The notes under the pieces were generated by a model. That model did no database searches. It saw only the letters and a list, made by a program, of their open reading frames with translations, and had not been told where the DNA came from. A DNA stretch of 64,000 nt, taken from assembly GCF_003666605.1 (NCBI RefSeq), contig NZ_RCIV01000002.1, positions 62,001-126,000 on the forward strand. The letters run 5' to 3'. Below are positions 30,478-40,236 of this stretch, piece after piece. The stretch is from Propionibacterium australiense (lineage in GTDB: Bacteria; Actinomycetota; Actinomycetes; Propionibacteriales; Propionibacteriaceae). Within the stretch, counting starts at the first letter, position 1. Each line of letters begins with the position of its first letter. A program made the position numbers and the translations under genes.

Positions 30478-31685
30478 GCAGCACCGCAGCACACTCCCCG
30501 GCCAAGGCACCCGGGAACGGGAAGGCCCCCGCCGGTTTCTTCCACAAGCTCTACACCAGCCAGTTCTCGATCGACTTCGTGGGCAGGCGCAGGACCTGGT
30601 ACGCCATCTCGATCGTGCTCATCGTCATCTCGCTGCTGGCCGTCACCATCCGGGGACTCAACCTCGGCATCGAGTTCAAGGGCGGCTCGGTCTTCACCGT
30701 GCCGGTGGCCCAGGTCAGCGATGAGACGGTCGGTCAGATCCGCAGCGCCGTCGACTCCTCGGGCATCCCCGACGTCTCCGGCGCCCAGGTCACCACCGTC
30801 GGTGACGGCTCGGTCCGCGTCCAGACCCGCAGCCTGTCGACCGAGGAGGTCGTCCAGATGCGCCAGGTGCTGGCCGATCAGGAGGCCGACGTCGACTCCG
30901 ATGACGTCACCTACCAGCTGATCGGCCCGTCCTGGGGTTCCCAGATCACGGTGAAGGCGATCCAGGCTCTGGTGGTCTTCCTCGTCCTGGTCGGCGTGAT
31001 GATCTGGATCTTCTTCAGGAACTGGCGGATGTCGCTGTCGGCCCTGCTCGCCCTGGCCCACGACCTGATCGTCACCGTCGGTCTCTACGCCCTCATCGGG
31101 TTCACCTTCACGCCGGCGACCCTCATCGGCCTGCTGACGATTCTCGGCTACTCGCTGTACGACACGGTGGTGGTCTTCGACAAGGTGCGCGAGAACACGG
31201 CGAACGTCACCAAGCAGAATCGCACCTTCTCCGAGGCCGCGAACACCGCCATCAACGACGTGCTCGTGAGGTCGATCAACACGACCCTCATCGGGGTCCT
31301 GCCGGTGCTGGCCCTGCTGATCGCCGGCGTGGTCTTCATGGGTGGCGACGGTCCGCTGGCCGACCTCGGCCTGGCGCTGCTGCTCGGCATGGTGGCCGGT
31401 GCCTACTCGTCGATCTTCATCGCCACCCCGTTGTTCAGCCAGCTGCGCGAGCGCCAGCCCGACATGGTCAAGCACCGCGCCAACCTGGCCAAGCGGGCCA
31501 AACGCGCCAAGGCCAAGGTCAAGATCGCCACCACCGAGGTGGACGAGACGGTCAGCCCGTCCACCATGGTCAGCGATGCCACTCCCGTGAGCGCGGACGA
31601 GGGCCCGGACCGGCCGCTCGACTCGAGGAACTCAGCGGGACGCGCGCAGCCCGCCCGCACCACCCGCTCCCAGCGAAAGAAGTGA
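30474..31685 (+). CDS. secF: Protein-export membrane protein SecF
   Basis: Partner of SecD, 403 residues with six helices. Seen: the first helix (WYAISIVLIVISLLAVTI), the external P4 domain starting with the LNLGIEFKGGSVF motif, and five C-terminal helices with LTILGYSLYDTVVVFDKVREN and RSINTTLIGVLPVLALL. The C-terminal 80 residues are hydrophilic and Lys/Arg-rich. The ATG overlaps secD; apt follows 3 bases after the stop. Confidence 0.96.
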   Translation: MSSTAAHSPAKAPGNGKAPAGFFHKLYTSQFSIDFVGRRRTWYAISIVLIVISLLAVTIRGLNLGIEFKGGSVFTVPVAQVSDETVGQIRSAVDSSGIPDVSGAQVTTVGDGSVRVQTRSLSTEEVVQMRQVLADQEADVDSDDVTYQLIGPSWGSQITVKAIQALVVFLVLVGVMIWIFFRNWRMSLSALLALAHDLIVTVGLYALIGFTFTPATLIGLLTILGYSLYDTVVVFDKVRENTANVTKQNRTFSEAANTAINDVLVRSINTTLIGVLPVLALLIAGVVFMGGDGPLADLGLALLLGMVAGAYSSIFIATPLFSQLRERQPDMVKHRANLAKRAKRAKAKVKIATTEVDETVSPSTMVSDATPVSADEGPDRPLDSRNSAGRAQPARTTRSQRKK

Positions 31686-31688
31686 CCG

Positions 31689-32231
31689 ATGGCAGTGAAC
31701 CAGGCCAGGCTCGAGCGCATCGAGTCCCTCATCCGTACGATCCCGGACTTCCCCAAGCCAGGCGTCATCTTCCGCGACATCACCCCCCTCATGGCCGACC
31801 CGGACGGTCTCGCCGAGACGATCGACGAACTCATCAACCAGATCCCCGGCCCGGTCGACGTCGTGGCCGGTGTCGACTCGCGGGGTTTCCTGTTCGGCTC
31901 ACCGATCGCCGTCAAACTGGGCATCGGCTTCGTGCCGATCCGCAAGCCCGGCAAGCTGCCGGCGGCCGTCTACGAGGAGAGCTTCGAGCTGGAGTACGGG
32001 TCCAGTACGTTGAGCATCCACCAGGACGCCCTCGAACCGGGTCAGCGCGTCCTGCTCATCGACGACCTGCTGGCCACCGGCGGCACCCTCGGTGCGGCGG
32101 CGCGGCTCGTGCTGCGGGAAAGGGCGGTGCTGACCCACACCGAGACCGTCCTCGAACTCAGCGGTCTGGGCGGACGCGAGCACCTGGCACGACAGGGCGT
32201 CGACTCGTTCTCCTCGCTGCTGATCTTCTGA
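31689..32231 (+). CDS. apt: Adenine phosphoribosyltransferase
   Basis: Salvages adenine to AMP with PRPP. It is a 180-residue type I phosphoribosyltransferase. Seen: PDFPKPGVIFRDITPLM at residues 18-34, typical of Apt, VAGVDSRGFLFG, and the PRPP-binding loop LLIDDLLATGGTLGA near residue 120. The secDF-apt-rel order is widespread in actinobacteria. The ATG lies 3 bases past secF. A small hairpin follows the stop directly. Confidence 0.95.
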   Translation: MAVNQARLERIESLIRTIPDFPKPGVIFRDITPLMADPDGLAETIDELINQIPGPVDVVAGVDSRGFLFGSPIAVKLGIGFVPIRKPGKLPAAVYEESFELEYGSSTLSIHQDALEPGQRVLLIDDLLATGGTLGAAARLVLRERAVLTHTETVLELSGLGGREHLARQGVDSFSSLLIF

Positions 32232-32247
32232 ACCGGGTCCGCCCGGT
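32232..32247 (+). terminator. Hairpin directly after apt
   Basis: ACCGGG and CCCGGT around a 4-base loop begin at the base after the apt stop codon. It is a candidate terminator of the yajC-secDF-apt operon; no T-run follows. Confidence 0.4.
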
Positions 32248-32344
32248 GCGGCCCGACCAGGACATCGCGCCCGGACTCGTCGGCGCGGGCAGCGGCGTGC
32301 CCCTTGTCGTTGCGTGGATGCGCATGGCAGGTCCGCACTCGCAC

Positions 32345-32350
32345 TAAGAT
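32345..32350 (+). promoter_or_regulatory. Candidate -10 element for rel
   Basis: TAAGAT lies 33 bases before the rel ATG and is the best -10 match in the 152-base gap after apt. Confidence 0.45.
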
Positions 32351-32383
32351 TGGCGCACCGAGACAGCGAAGGGGCTTACCGCT

Positions 32384-34741
32384 ATGACGAGTGAGGGAGT
32401 CTACGGGCCCTACGGCACGGGCGAGGGCGGGGCGCCCGCCTCTCCCGGCTCCGCTGGTGCCCTGGCGCGCGTGAACTCGGGACCGGAACAGCCCAGGCGG
32501 CGCATGCGCCAGCGCATCGCCCGGCTCGGCGCGAACGCCAAGAACCCGCAGCTGGCGGTGCTCGACCCGCTGTTCTCGGTCGTCCGGGCGAACCATTCAC
32601 GGGCCGACTTGGCCGTCCTCGAGAAGGCCTATCGCACCGCCGAGCACTACCATCGCGGGCAGACCCGCAAGAGCGGCGATCCCTACATCACGCATCCGCT
32701 GGCCGTCGCCACGATCCTCGCCGAGCTGGGCATGACGGAGCCGACGCTGTGCGCGGCCCTGCTGCACGACACCGTCGAGGACACCAGCTACACGTTGGAC
32801 CAGCTCACCGCCGACTTCGGCGAGACCATCGCAGCCCTCGTCGACGGCGTCACCAAGCTGGACAAGGTGCAGTACGGCGCCTCGGCCAAGGCCGAGACCA
32901 TCCGCAAGATGGTCATCGCGATGAGCCGTGACATCCGGGTACTCGTCATCAAGCTGGCCGACCGGCTGCACAACATGCGCACGCTGGGTTTCCTGCGCCC
33001 GGACAAACAGAGCCGCATCGCCCGTGAGACCCTCGAGATCTACGCTCCGCTGGCCCACCGGCTCGGCATGAACGCCATCAAGTGGGAACTGGAGAACCTG
33101 TGCTTCTCGATCCTGGAGCCGAAGGTCTACGACGAGATCGTCCGTCTCGTCGCCCAGGCCGCGCCCAAACGCGAGCAGCAGCTGCGCGAGGTCATCGACC
33201 TGGTCAAGGGCTATCTCACCGAATCCGGGCTGGAGGCCGTCGTCTACGGCCGGCCGAAGCACTACTACTCGATCTACCAGAAGATGGTCGTGCGGGGCCG
33301 CGACTTCAACGACATCTACGACCTCGTCGGCCTGCGCATCCTCGTCGACACGGTCCGTGACTGCTACGCGGCGCTCGGCGTGATCCACACCCACTGGAAC
33401 CCGCTGCCCGGCAGGTTCAAGGACTACATCGCCATGCCGAAGTTCAACATGTACCAGTCCCTGCACACGACGGTCATGGGCCCCGGCATGCACCCGGTCG
33501 AGTTCCAGATCCGCACCCACGACATGCACCGCCGCGCCGAGTACGGTGTCGCAGCCCACTGGAAGTACAAGGAGGACCCGAACAAGAAGACCGGCAACGT
33601 CGATCCCGAGGGCACCGACCTGGCCTGGGTGCACCAGCTCAACCAGTGGACGAAGGAGGAGAAGGATCCGGAGGAGTTCCTCGGCACCCTCCGCTTCGAA
33701 CTGGCCACGACCGAGGTCTACGTCTTCACGCCGAAGGGCGACGTGCTGGCCCTGCCACAGGGCTCCACCCCGGTCGACCTGGCCTACTCGATCCACACGG
33801 AGGTGGGCCACCACTGCATCGGCGCCCGCGTCAACGGCAAACTGGCCCCACTCGAGTCGAAGCTGTCCAACGGCGATCTGATCGAGATCCTCACCTCGAA
33901 GGCCGAGAACGCCGGACCCAGCCGGGACTGGCTGAACTTCGTCGTCAGCCCGAGGGCCAAGAGCAAGATCCGCGCCTACTTCACCCGGGAACGCCGCGAG
34001 GAGGCCATCGACCAGGGCAAGGACGCGCTCGCCAAGCAGCTGCGCCGCGCCGGCGTGCCGATGCAGCGGCTGCTCACCATCGAGCATCTCACCGAGGTCG
34101 CCGACAGCTTCCGGCTGCCCGACGTCGATTCGCTGTACGCGGCGATCGGCGAGGGCAATGTCGGCGCCCCCGGCGTCGTCGCCCGGCTCATCGCCGCCGA
34201 GGGCGGCCTCGAGGAGACGGTGGGGGAGAGCCTCGAGGAGGCCGCGATCATCCCCAACGCGCCGAGACGCCGCCGCAACCGCGTCGGCAAGGGCACGACC
34301 GGTGTCGTCGTCGAGGGCGACCCCGACATGTGGGTCAAGCTCGCCAAGTGCTGCACGCCGATGCCCGGCGACGAGATCCTCGGTTTCATCACCCGCGAGA
34401 ACGGCGTCTCGGTGCACCGACGCGACTGCACGAACGCCTCGAACCTGCTGACCCACCCCGAACGCATCGTCGAGGTCAGCTGGGCGCCCGACGTCTCCAG
34501 CGGCTACCTGGTCAGCGTCCAGGTCGAGGCCCTCGACCGTCCCGGTACGCTCGCCGACATCACCAGGGCCATGGCCGACCAGCAGGTCAACATCACCTCG
34601 GCCACGGTCAACGTCACCAAGGACCACCTGGCCAGGATCAAGCTCACCTTCGAGTCGAGCGATCCGGTGCACCTGCACCATGTCATGTCGACGATCCGCA
34701 AGGTCTCCGGCGTCTACGACGCCTACCGCCTCAAGCAGTGA
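32384..34741 (+). CDS. rel: (p)ppGpp synthetase/hydrolase, Rel
   Basis: Bifunctional stringent-response enzyme, 785 residues. Domains in order: an HD hydrolase domain with H104 and the HDTVED block (H128-D133) intact; the synthetase domain with [14 protein letters not shown] and [16 protein letters not shown] near residue 310; a TGS domain ([31 protein letters not shown]); and a C-terminal zinc-finger region ([10 protein letters not shown]) and ACT domain. The intact HDxxED motif indicates an active hydrolase, as expected of a single Rel. The N-terminal 60 residues are a variable hydrophilic extension. Confidence 0.96.
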   Translation: MTSEGVYGPYGTGEGGAPASPGSAGALARVNSGPEQPRRRMRQRIARLGANAKNPQLAVLDPLFSVVRANHSRADLAVLEKAYRTAEHYHRGQTRKSGDPYITHPLAVATILAELGMTEPTLCAALLHDTVEDTSYTLDQLTADFGETIAALVDGVTKLDKVQYGASAKAETIRKMVIAMSRDIRVLVIKLADRLHNMRTLGFLRPDKQSRIARETLEIYAPLAHRLGMNAIKWELENLCFSILEPKVYDEIVRLVAQAAPKREQQLREVIDLVKGYLTESGLEAVVYGRPKHYYSIYQKMVVRGRDFNDIYDLVGLRILVDTVRDCYAALGVIHTHWNPLPGRFKDYIAMPKFNMYQSLHTTVMGPGMHPVEFQIRTHDMHRRAEYGVAAHWKYKEDPNKKTGNVDPEGTDLAWVHQLNQWTKEEKDPEEFLGTLRFELATTEVYVFTPKGDVLALPQGSTPVDLAYSIHTEVGHHCIGARVNGKLAPLESKLSNGDLIEILTSKAENAGPSRDWLNFVVSPRAKSKIRAYFTRERREEAIDQGKDALAKQLRRAGVPMQRLLTIEHLTEVADSFRLPDVDSLYAAIGEGNVGAPGVVARLIAAEGGLEETVGESLEEAAIIPNAPRRRRNRVGKGTTGVVVEGDPDMWVKLAKCCTPMPGDEILGFITRENGVSVHRRDCTNASNLLTHPERIVEVSWAPDVSSGYLVSVQVEALDRPGTLADITRAMADQQVNITSATVNVTKDHLARIKLTFESSDPVHLHHVMSTIRKVSGVYDAYRLKQ

Positions 34742-34765
34742 TGCGCGAGCGATCACTGGTCGTTC

Positions 34766-34789
34766 CCGGGCGGCGCGGAAGGCGCCCGG
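34766..34789. terminator. Hairpin between rel and the DUF349 gene
   Basis: CCGGGCG and CGCCCGG pair across a 10-base loop in the 90-base gap between convergent genes. It could serve both strands. Confidence 0.5.
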
Positions 34790-34831
34790 CGGCCGATCCG
34801 CCCCGATACCGGAGCAGACCGCGCCGGTTGT

Positions 34832-36076
34832 TCAGGAGCTGAACTCGTCGAGCGTCTTCTGGGCCTGGTCGAGCCAGCCCTGGTAGGTGGCGATCGAGTC
34901 ACGCAGCTGCGCGGCCTTCTTCTTCTCACCCCTGGCCTGAGCCGACTCTGCCTGGGCGGTCAGCTTCTCGATCTGGGAGCCGAGCATGGCCACCGTACCG
35001 GCGGCCCGCTCCCTGGCCTGCGGGTCGGTGCGCTTCCACTCCTTGTCGGCTGCCTGCTTGACGGCCTGCTCGATGGCTCGGACCCGGCCGTCGACGGTGC
35101 GGACGGCATCACGCGGCACCCTGCCGTAGGCGTTGAACCGTTCGAGGAAGTCACGAAGCTGACCACGAGCCCGCTCGACATCGGTGACCGGCAGAATCGT
35201 CCGCTCGGCCTCGTCGAGCAGCTCCTGCTTGGCGGCCAGGTTCTGCGCGAACTCGGCGTCCTGCTCACGGAAGACCGCGTTACGGGCGTCGAAGAAGACG
35301 TCCTGGAGGCCCCTGAAACGCTTCCACAGCTCGTCGTCGACCTCGCGCGGGGCCGGTCCGGCAGCCTTCCACTGGGCCATGAGCTCACGGAAGGCGCGGG
35401 CGGTGGGGCCCCACTCGGTACTCGTCGAGAGCCTCTCGGCCTCGGCGATGATCCTCTCCTTGGTCCGGCGGGCCGTCTCACGCTGCTCCGCCTGCTGTGC
35501 GAACTGCGCCTTGCGGCGGCGCGTGTAGGTGGTGCGGGCCGAGCTGAACCGGTGCCACAGCTCGTCGTCCGTCGCCCGGTCGATGCGGGGCAGGGTCTTC
35601 CACTCCTCCAGCAGGGCGCGGAAACGATTGACGCCACCGCGCCAGTCGTTCCCGGTGGCCAGTGCCTCGGCCTCGGCCACCATTTTCTCCTTCGCCGCCC
35701 TCGTCTCCTCGTGCTGGCGGGCGCGGGCCTCGCGGCGCTCGGCCGCCTTCGTCTCGAGAACCGGGGTCACCTCGTCGAGGCTGGCGGCCAGGGCATCCAG
35801 ATCGCCCACTGCGTTCGCCTCGAGAATGCTCGTGCGCAGGACGCCGATCTGCTTGCGCGCCTCGTCAGGACTCACCGAACCGGAGGCGACGCGCTGCTTG
35901 AGCAGGTTCACCTCAGTGTCCAGGGACTCGAAACGACGCACGAAGAAGGCCATGGCCTCGTCAGGGCTGACGTCGGGGACTTGACCGACGCGGCGCTCAC
36001 CGGCTGAGGTGATCACGTAGACGGTCCCATCGGCATCGACGCGGCCGTGATTCGTCGGACTCGGGGTTTCGCTCAT
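34832..36076 (-). CDS. DUF349-family protein
   Basis: A 414-residue, almost wholly helical protein built from repeats of about 75 residues, each with a W-x-x-x-x-x-(F/Y)-R-x-L-x-x-x-W/F pattern (for example WRGGVNRFRALLEEWKTL, and WGPTARAFRELMAQWKAAG, followed by DDELWKRF). This is the DUF349 repeat. The family is widespread in actinobacteria, and its function is not established. It is highly charged and free of signal or membrane segments. The ATG at 36076 follows an AAGGAGC ribosome site. It is divergent from, and nearly touches, the hydrolase gene at 36108, so the two promoters must overlap. Confidence 0.85.
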   Translation of the reverse strand: MSETPSPTNHGRVDADGTVYVITSAGERRVGQVPDVSPDEAMAFFVRRFESLDTEVNLLKQRVASGSVSPDEARKQIGVLRTSILEANAVGDLDALAASLDEVTPVLETKAAERREARARQHEETRAAKEKMVAEAEALATGNDWRGGVNRFRALLEEWKTLPRIDRATDDELWHRFSSARTTYTRRRKAQFAQQAEQRETARRTKERIIAEAERLSTSTEWGPTARAFRELMAQWKAAGPAPREVDDELWKRFRGLQDVFFDARNAVFREQDAEFAQNLAAKQELLDEAERTILPVTDVERARGQLRDFLERFNAYGRVPRDAVRTVDGRVRAIEQAVKQAADKEWKRTDPQARERAAGTVAMLGSQIEKLTAQAESAQARGEKKKAAQLRDSIATYQGWLDQAQKTLDEFSS

Positions 36077-36094
36077 GCTCCTTATCTTGCCCGA

Positions 36095-36100
36095 TAGGCT
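36095..36100 (+). promoter_or_regulatory. Candidate -10 element of a leaderless hydrolase transcript
   Basis: TAGGCT ends 7 bases before the GTG at 36108, with no ribosome site between. The whole divergent gap is only 31 bases, leaving no room for an ordinary leader. Confidence 0.45.
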
Positions 36101-36107
36101 GGCATTT

Positions 36108-36791
36108 GTGTTCATCGCCTACTTCGTGGCAGGTCCCCTGGACAACAACTGCTATCTTCTCGCACCCGACCAGGGGCGGTCGGCGGTCGTGATCGACGCG
36201 CCGATGGGTTCGGCCGAGACGGTCGAGAACACCCTTGCCGAGCACGGCCTGGAACTGGCCGGGGTGCTCCTCACCCACGGGCACCTCGACCACTGCGCCG
36301 AGGCGGCCAGGCTCGCCGACGCCCACGGTGCGCCGGTGTTCGTCGCCGCGGCAGACCGCCGGCTGCTCAGCAGGCCCGAGGACGCATTCTCCGCGGACCT
36401 GATCGCCCAGCTCCCCCTCCTCATGCCCGAGCCGCTGTCCGAGCCGCGCCTGGTCGAGCTCTATGAACCGGACAGCCCCCTGCTGATCGGCGGTCTCCGC
36501 TTCACCGTCCTGCCGGCCCCCGGCCACACCCCCGGATCGGTGCTGCTGCGCACGAGCACCGGCGAACATGAGATCGCGTTCACCGGAGACGTGCTGTTCG
36601 CCGGTAGCATCGGGCGCACGGACCTGCCCGGCGGTGACGATCCGGCGATGCGCGCGAGCCTGCGCGACGTCGTCCGGGCGCTGCCGCCGCAGGTCCAGGT
36701 ACTGCCTGGTCACGGCCCGTTCAGCACGATGGCCGTCGAGCTGGCGGGCAACCCCTATCTGACCGATGCCTACGTGGAGGCGCTGAACTGA
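36108..36791 (+). CDS. MBL-fold hydrolase, glyoxalase-II-like
   Basis: A 227-residue metallo-beta-lactamase-fold protein of the glyoxalase II-like group. The zinc motif THGHLDH (H57, H59, D61, H62) is complete, followed by PAPGHTPGSVLL, FTGDVLFAGSIGRTD and LPGHGPFST, the remaining metal ligands. Members hydrolyse thioesters; the natural substrate here is unknown. The GTG at 36108 gives the usual family start (VFIAYFVAGPLDNNCYLL). The stop overlaps the hisS ATG by 1 base, a pairing common in actinobacteria. Confidence 0.88.
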   Translation: MFIAYFVAGPLDNNCYLLAPDQGRSAVVIDAPMGSAETVENTLAEHGLELAGVLLTHGHLDHCAEAARLADAHGAPVFVAAADRRLLSRPEDAFSADLIAQLPLLMPEPLSEPRLVELYEPDSPLLIGGLRFTVLPAPGHTPGSVLLRTSTGEHEIAFTGDVLFAGSIGRTDLPGGDDPAMRASLRDVVRALPPQVQVLPGHGPFSTMAVELAGNPYLTDAYVEALN

Positions 36792-38122
36792 TGGCCCGTC
36801 CCAAGCCGCTGTCCGGATTCCCGGAGTTCCTGCCCGAGGAGAGGATCGTCGAGCAGACCGTCCTCGACACCCTGCGCGAGACCTTCGAACTGCACGGGTT
36901 CGCCAACATCGAGACCCGTGCCGTCGAGCCCCTGGCGCAGCTGTCCCGCAAGGGCGAGATCACCAAGGAGGTCTACGTCGTCCGTCGCCTGCACGCAGAC
37001 GAGGCCGACAAGGACGAGCTGGGGCTGCACTTCGACCTGACCGTTCCGCTCGCCCGCTGGGTGCTCGAGCACTCGGGCAGCCTGCAGTTCCCGTTCCGCC
37101 GCTACCAGATCCAGAAGGTCTGGCGCGGTGAACGCCCGCAGGAGGGCCGCTACCGCGAGTTCACCCAGGCCGACATCGACATCCTCGGTCAGGGCTCGCT
37201 CGCGGCCCACCACGACGTCGAGGCCCCGCTCGTCATGCTCGAGGCCCTCGAGAGGCTGCACGAGCGCATCGGGCTGCCGCCCGTCCTCATGCATGTCAAC
37301 AACCGCAAGCTGTCCGAGGGCTTCTACCGGGGACTCGGCGTGGAGGACACCCTCGCCGTCCTGCAGATCGTCGACAAGTACGACAAGATCGGCGCGCAGG
37401 CCACCGCGGAACTGCTGGTCAGCGAACTGGGGCTGAGCGCCGAGGCGGCCGACAAGTGCGTGCAGCTGGCCACCATCCGCAGCGACGACACGGGTTTCGT
37501 CGACCAGGTCCGTGCCCTGCAGGTCACCGATGAACTGCTCGACGAGGGACTGCGGGAGCTGACCACCCTCGTCGAGGAGGCCAACAAGCGCGTGCCCGGG
37601 CGCATCTGCGCCGACCTGTCCATCGCCCGAGGACTGGACTACTACACCGGGTGCGTCTACGAGACCGAGCTCGTCGGCTTCGAGTCGATGGGCTCGATCA
37701 GCTCCGGCGGGCGCTACGACTCCCTCGCCTCCGACGGGCGCACCAGCTATCCGGGCGTCGGCATCTCACTGGGGGTCACCCGGCTGCTCGGGCCGTTGCT
37801 GGCCAGGAAGCAGTTCGTCGTCTCACGCCCCGTGCCCACCTGCGTGCTCGTCGCCGTCGACTCCGAGCAGACCCGTGACCAGGCACTCGACGTGGCCGCG
37901 GCCCTGCGCGCCCGGGGCATCCCCACCGAGGTCGCGCCGAAGGCCGACAAGTACGGCAAGCAGATCCGTCACGCCGACCGCCGTGGCATCCCGTTCGTCT
38001 GGTTCGGCCCGGTGATCGGTGAGGTCAAGGACATCCGATCCGGCGATCAGCAGCCCGCTGATGCCGGCGACTGGATGCCGGACGAGGCCGATCTGCATCC
38101 GCACGTGCTGCCCGCGGAGTGA
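36791..38122 (+). CDS. hisS: Histidyl-tRNA synthetase
   Basis: Class II aminoacyl-tRNA synthetase, 443 residues. Seen: GFPEFLPEER at the N-terminus, motif 2 in the RRYQIQKVWRGERPQEGRYREF block near residue 100, the histidine-binding RGLDYYTGCVYE block, and a C-terminal anticodon-binding domain with VLVAVDSEQTRDQALDVA. GRYDSLAS and GVGISLGVTRL complete motif 3. It shares a base with the hydrolase upstream and its stop overlaps the acetolactate decarboxylase GTG by 4 bases. Confidence 0.96.
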   Translation: MARPKPLSGFPEFLPEERIVEQTVLDTLRETFELHGFANIETRAVEPLAQLSRKGEITKEVYVVRRLHADEADKDELGLHFDLTVPLARWVLEHSGSLQFPFRRYQIQKVWRGERPQEGRYREFTQADIDILGQGSLAAHHDVEAPLVMLEALERLHERIGLPPVLMHVNNRKLSEGFYRGLGVEDTLAVLQIVDKYDKIGAQATAELLVSELGLSAEAADKCVQLATIRSDDTGFVDQVRALQVTDELLDEGLRELTTLVEEANKRVPGRICADLSIARGLDYYTGCVYETELVGFESMGSISSGGRYDSLASDGRTSYPGVGISLGVTRLLGPLLARKQFVVSRPVPTCVLVAVDSEQTRDQALDVAAALRARGIPTEVAPKADKYGKQIRHADRRGIPFVWFGPVIGEVKDIRSGDQQPADAGDWMPDEADLHPHVLPAE

Positions 38123-38898
38123 ACCGCGATGACCAGGATCAGGCGGCGGCGATGAGCGGCGAACAGGACACACGCCACCACATGGTGCGTCACGAGGTCT
38201 TCCAGACGAGCCTCATGAGCGCCCTGCTCGACGGTGTCTACGAGGGCGAGATGACGCTGGCCGAGCTGCTCGGGCACGGCAACTTCGGCATCGGCACCTT
38301 CCAGGGGCTCGACGGGGAGATGATCATCATCGACTCGGTGCCCTGGCGCATGCGGGTCGACGGCAGCGTCAGCAGGGCCGGCCTCGAGGACCGCACCCCC
38401 TTCGCCACCGTCACCAACTTCGTCCCCACCGTCACCCGCCAGATCACCGCGCCGACCACCCGGGGCCAGCTGCACGAGATCATCGACCAGATGATGATCT
38501 CGACGAACTACCTGTACGCGCTGCGCATCAGCGGCGAGTTCGAGTGGGTGAGCACTCGCGCGGTCGAGCGCCAGGAGCGTCCCTACCGTCCCATGACCCA
38601 GGCCACTGCCGGCGAGGACGTGCTGCGGCACGAACGGACCAGGGGAGTGATGGCCGGCTTCCGGACGCCGCTGTTCGAACAGGGCATCAACGTCGCCGGC
38701 TGCCACGTACACTTCATCGACGAGACCCGCAGCCACGGCGGGCACGTCATGGACTTCGTCCTCGACCGAGGGCTGGTCGAGGTCTGTCTCGGCACCGACC
38801 TGCACGTGGCGCTGCCCCTCACCGAGGAGTTCGCGGACGCCGACCTGGCCCCCGGTGACCTGGACGCCCAGGTGAGGGCCACCGAGAACCACGAGTAG
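38119..38898 (+). CDS. budA: Alpha-acetolactate decarboxylase
   Basis: Converts acetolactate to acetoin and CO2, diverting pyruvate-derived carbon from valine/leucine synthesis. The protein is 259 residues. Seen: the family block LGHGNFGIGTFQGLDGEMI, RTPLFEQGINVAGCHVHF and GGHVMDFVLDRG. The zinc ligands H196, H198 and H209 have the same spacing as in the Brevibacillus enzyme, so it should be active. The GTG start overlaps the hisS stop; an ATG at 38152 is an alternative. Coupling to hisS is unusual: budA commonly sits beside acetolactate synthase, and no such gene is here. Confidence 0.9.
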   Translation: MNRDDQDQAAAMSGEQDTRHHMVRHEVFQTSLMSALLDGVYEGEMTLAELLGHGNFGIGTFQGLDGEMIIIDSVPWRMRVDGSVSRAGLEDRTPFATVTNFVPTVTRQITAPTTRGQLHEIIDQMMISTNYLYALRISGEFEWVSTRAVERQERPYRPMTQATAGEDVLRHERTRGVMAGFRTPLFEQGINVAGCHVHFIDETRSHGGHVMDFVLDRGLVEVCLGTDLHVALPLTEEFADADLAPGDLDAQVRATENHE

Positions 38899-38934
38899 AC
38901 CAGGATCGGCTGGCAGGACACCGGCTGTCGGCTC

Positions 38935-38940
38935 TACAGT
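38935..38940 (+). promoter_or_regulatory. Candidate -10 element upstream of the glycosyltransferase-like gene
   Basis: TACAGT lies about 130 bases before the ATG at 39072. The same TACAGT precedes mltG at 47935. The 173-base gap holds no ORF I can support. Confidence 0.35.
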
Positions 38941-39071
38941 GGTGCTGGTCATCGTGCGCCGCCGATCGACGTCGGCGCGCGGGCAGCTCCGGCGGCCAGT
39001 CCCTCCTTGCGAGGGTCCGTCCCGCCACCCACCAGGCCTCAGGGCCATTGCGACAACGGAGTGCAGAAACA

Positions 39072-40139
39072 ATGACGATCGCCATCAAGTACGGTGCGCT
39101 GGTTGACGAGAAACTGGTCGACGAGGACGGCAACCTCGCCGTCAAGGGCAGCGGCGGTGCCCTCGTCGAGCGGCTGCTGAAGATCTTCCCCGAGTCCTGC
39201 CTGGTCGGCTACGAGGACATGAAGGCCAACGGTTTCGAGATCAAGCGCGTCACGAGCCTCGACCCGGTCTCCGACCTGCTCATCAACCTCGACGTCATGG
39301 ACAGCGTCGGCAGCTTCCAGGTGCTTCACCGGCACGGCGCCGAACCCAAGATCATGAACCTGCAGTGGCTGCCACCGCGCCACTACCACCACAGAGTCAA
39401 CTTCGCGGCCCTCGGCCTGAGCTACGCGCTCTTCCCGACCCTGTGCGCCGGTGAGCGCACCGCCAGCGAGGTCACCGAGCTGTGCCATCGCTGGGGCAGC
39501 CCCGCCATCCGTGAGAAGGCGCCGATCTCGTGGTTCTACCCGGGTGTCCGCGACGACCTCGTCCAGCCGCACCGCGGCGCCGAGATCCCCACCGTGCTGT
39601 ACCCGACGACCCACGTCTCGGAGGACAAGCAGCCCAGGGTCTTCATGTCGATCGTCTCCGAGGTCGCCAGCCGCATGGAGCTGCGGATGGAGGCCAGCCT
39701 GGCCGAGCGCGAACTCGTCTCGATGGCGGCCATGCGCATGAGCTCGCACTCGTGGACCCACGTCGGACCGGTCTTCGGCCGCCGCGAGAACTACTGGGAG
39801 TCCCTGTCGCAGATGACCGCCTTTCTGTCGACCGCCCGCGAGGAGGCCTACTCGCTGGAGTACCTCGAGGCGCTGCTGGCCGGCGTCATCGGCGTCCTGC
39901 CGCGCCGCGCGTGGGTCAAGGGCGTCGTCCCGGACGCCTACCCGTACCTGTACAGCTCCGAGGAGGAGGCCGCCGACATGCTCGAGGAGGTGCTGCGCGA
40001 CCCGCAGGCCGCCCAGGCCAAGGTCGATGAGGCCTCCGGCGGCTCGATCCGCGACTGGATCCTCGCCCACCACGCCCGCGAGGCCGGTAACAAGGCCATC
40101 CAGGAGAAGGTGCGGGACTGGTTCCCCGAGGTCTTCTGA
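39072..40139 (+). CDS. Glycosyltransferase-like (GT-B fold) protein of unknown substrate
   Basis: I do not recognise this 355-residue protein as a named family. The C-terminal third looks like a GT4-type glycosyltransferase: an E-x7-E pattern in [17 protein letters not shown] (near residues 258-266), followed by [21 protein letters not shown] and [15 protein letters not shown], the usual donor-site and C-terminal helix layout. The N-terminal half lacks the common acceptor-domain G-G motif but has [21 protein letters not shown]. No signal peptide or membrane helix. The ATG at 39072 has GGAG 11 bases upstream. It lies alone between budA and aspS with its own promoter candidate. Confidence 0.55.
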   Translation: MTIAIKYGALVDEKLVDEDGNLAVKGSGGALVERLLKIFPESCLVGYEDMKANGFEIKRVTSLDPVSDLLINLDVMDSVGSFQVLHRHGAEPKIMNLQWLPPRHYHHRVNFAALGLSYALFPTLCAGERTASEVTELCHRWGSPAIREKAPISWFYPGVRDDLVQPHRGAEIPTVLYPTTHVSEDKQPRVFMSIVSEVASRMELRMEASLAERELVSMAAMRMSSHSWTHVGPVFGRRENYWESLSQMTAFLSTAREEAYSLEYLEALLAGVIGVLPRRAWVKGVVPDAYPYLYSSEEEAADMLEEVLRDPQAAQAKVDEASGGSIRDWILAHHAREAGNKAIQEKVRDWFPEVF

Positions 40140-40147
40140 GCCAACCA

Positions 40148-40167
40148 CCGGCCGGGTCGGCGGCCGG
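40148..40167 (+). terminator. Hairpin after the glycosyltransferase-like gene
   Basis: CCGGCC and GGCCGG around an 8-base loop begin 9 bases past the stop, in the 97-base gap before aspS. Confidence 0.5.
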
Positions 40168-40236
40168 GGACCCATCCGTGGAAGAATGGCTCCGGCCGCC
40201 GTACCGTCCATGCGTCGGCGCAGAAGGGAATACATC

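Noticed and set aside
32597-34756. A long minus-strand open frame opposite rel
   Set aside because: Antisense composition; rel shows all its domains on the plus strand.
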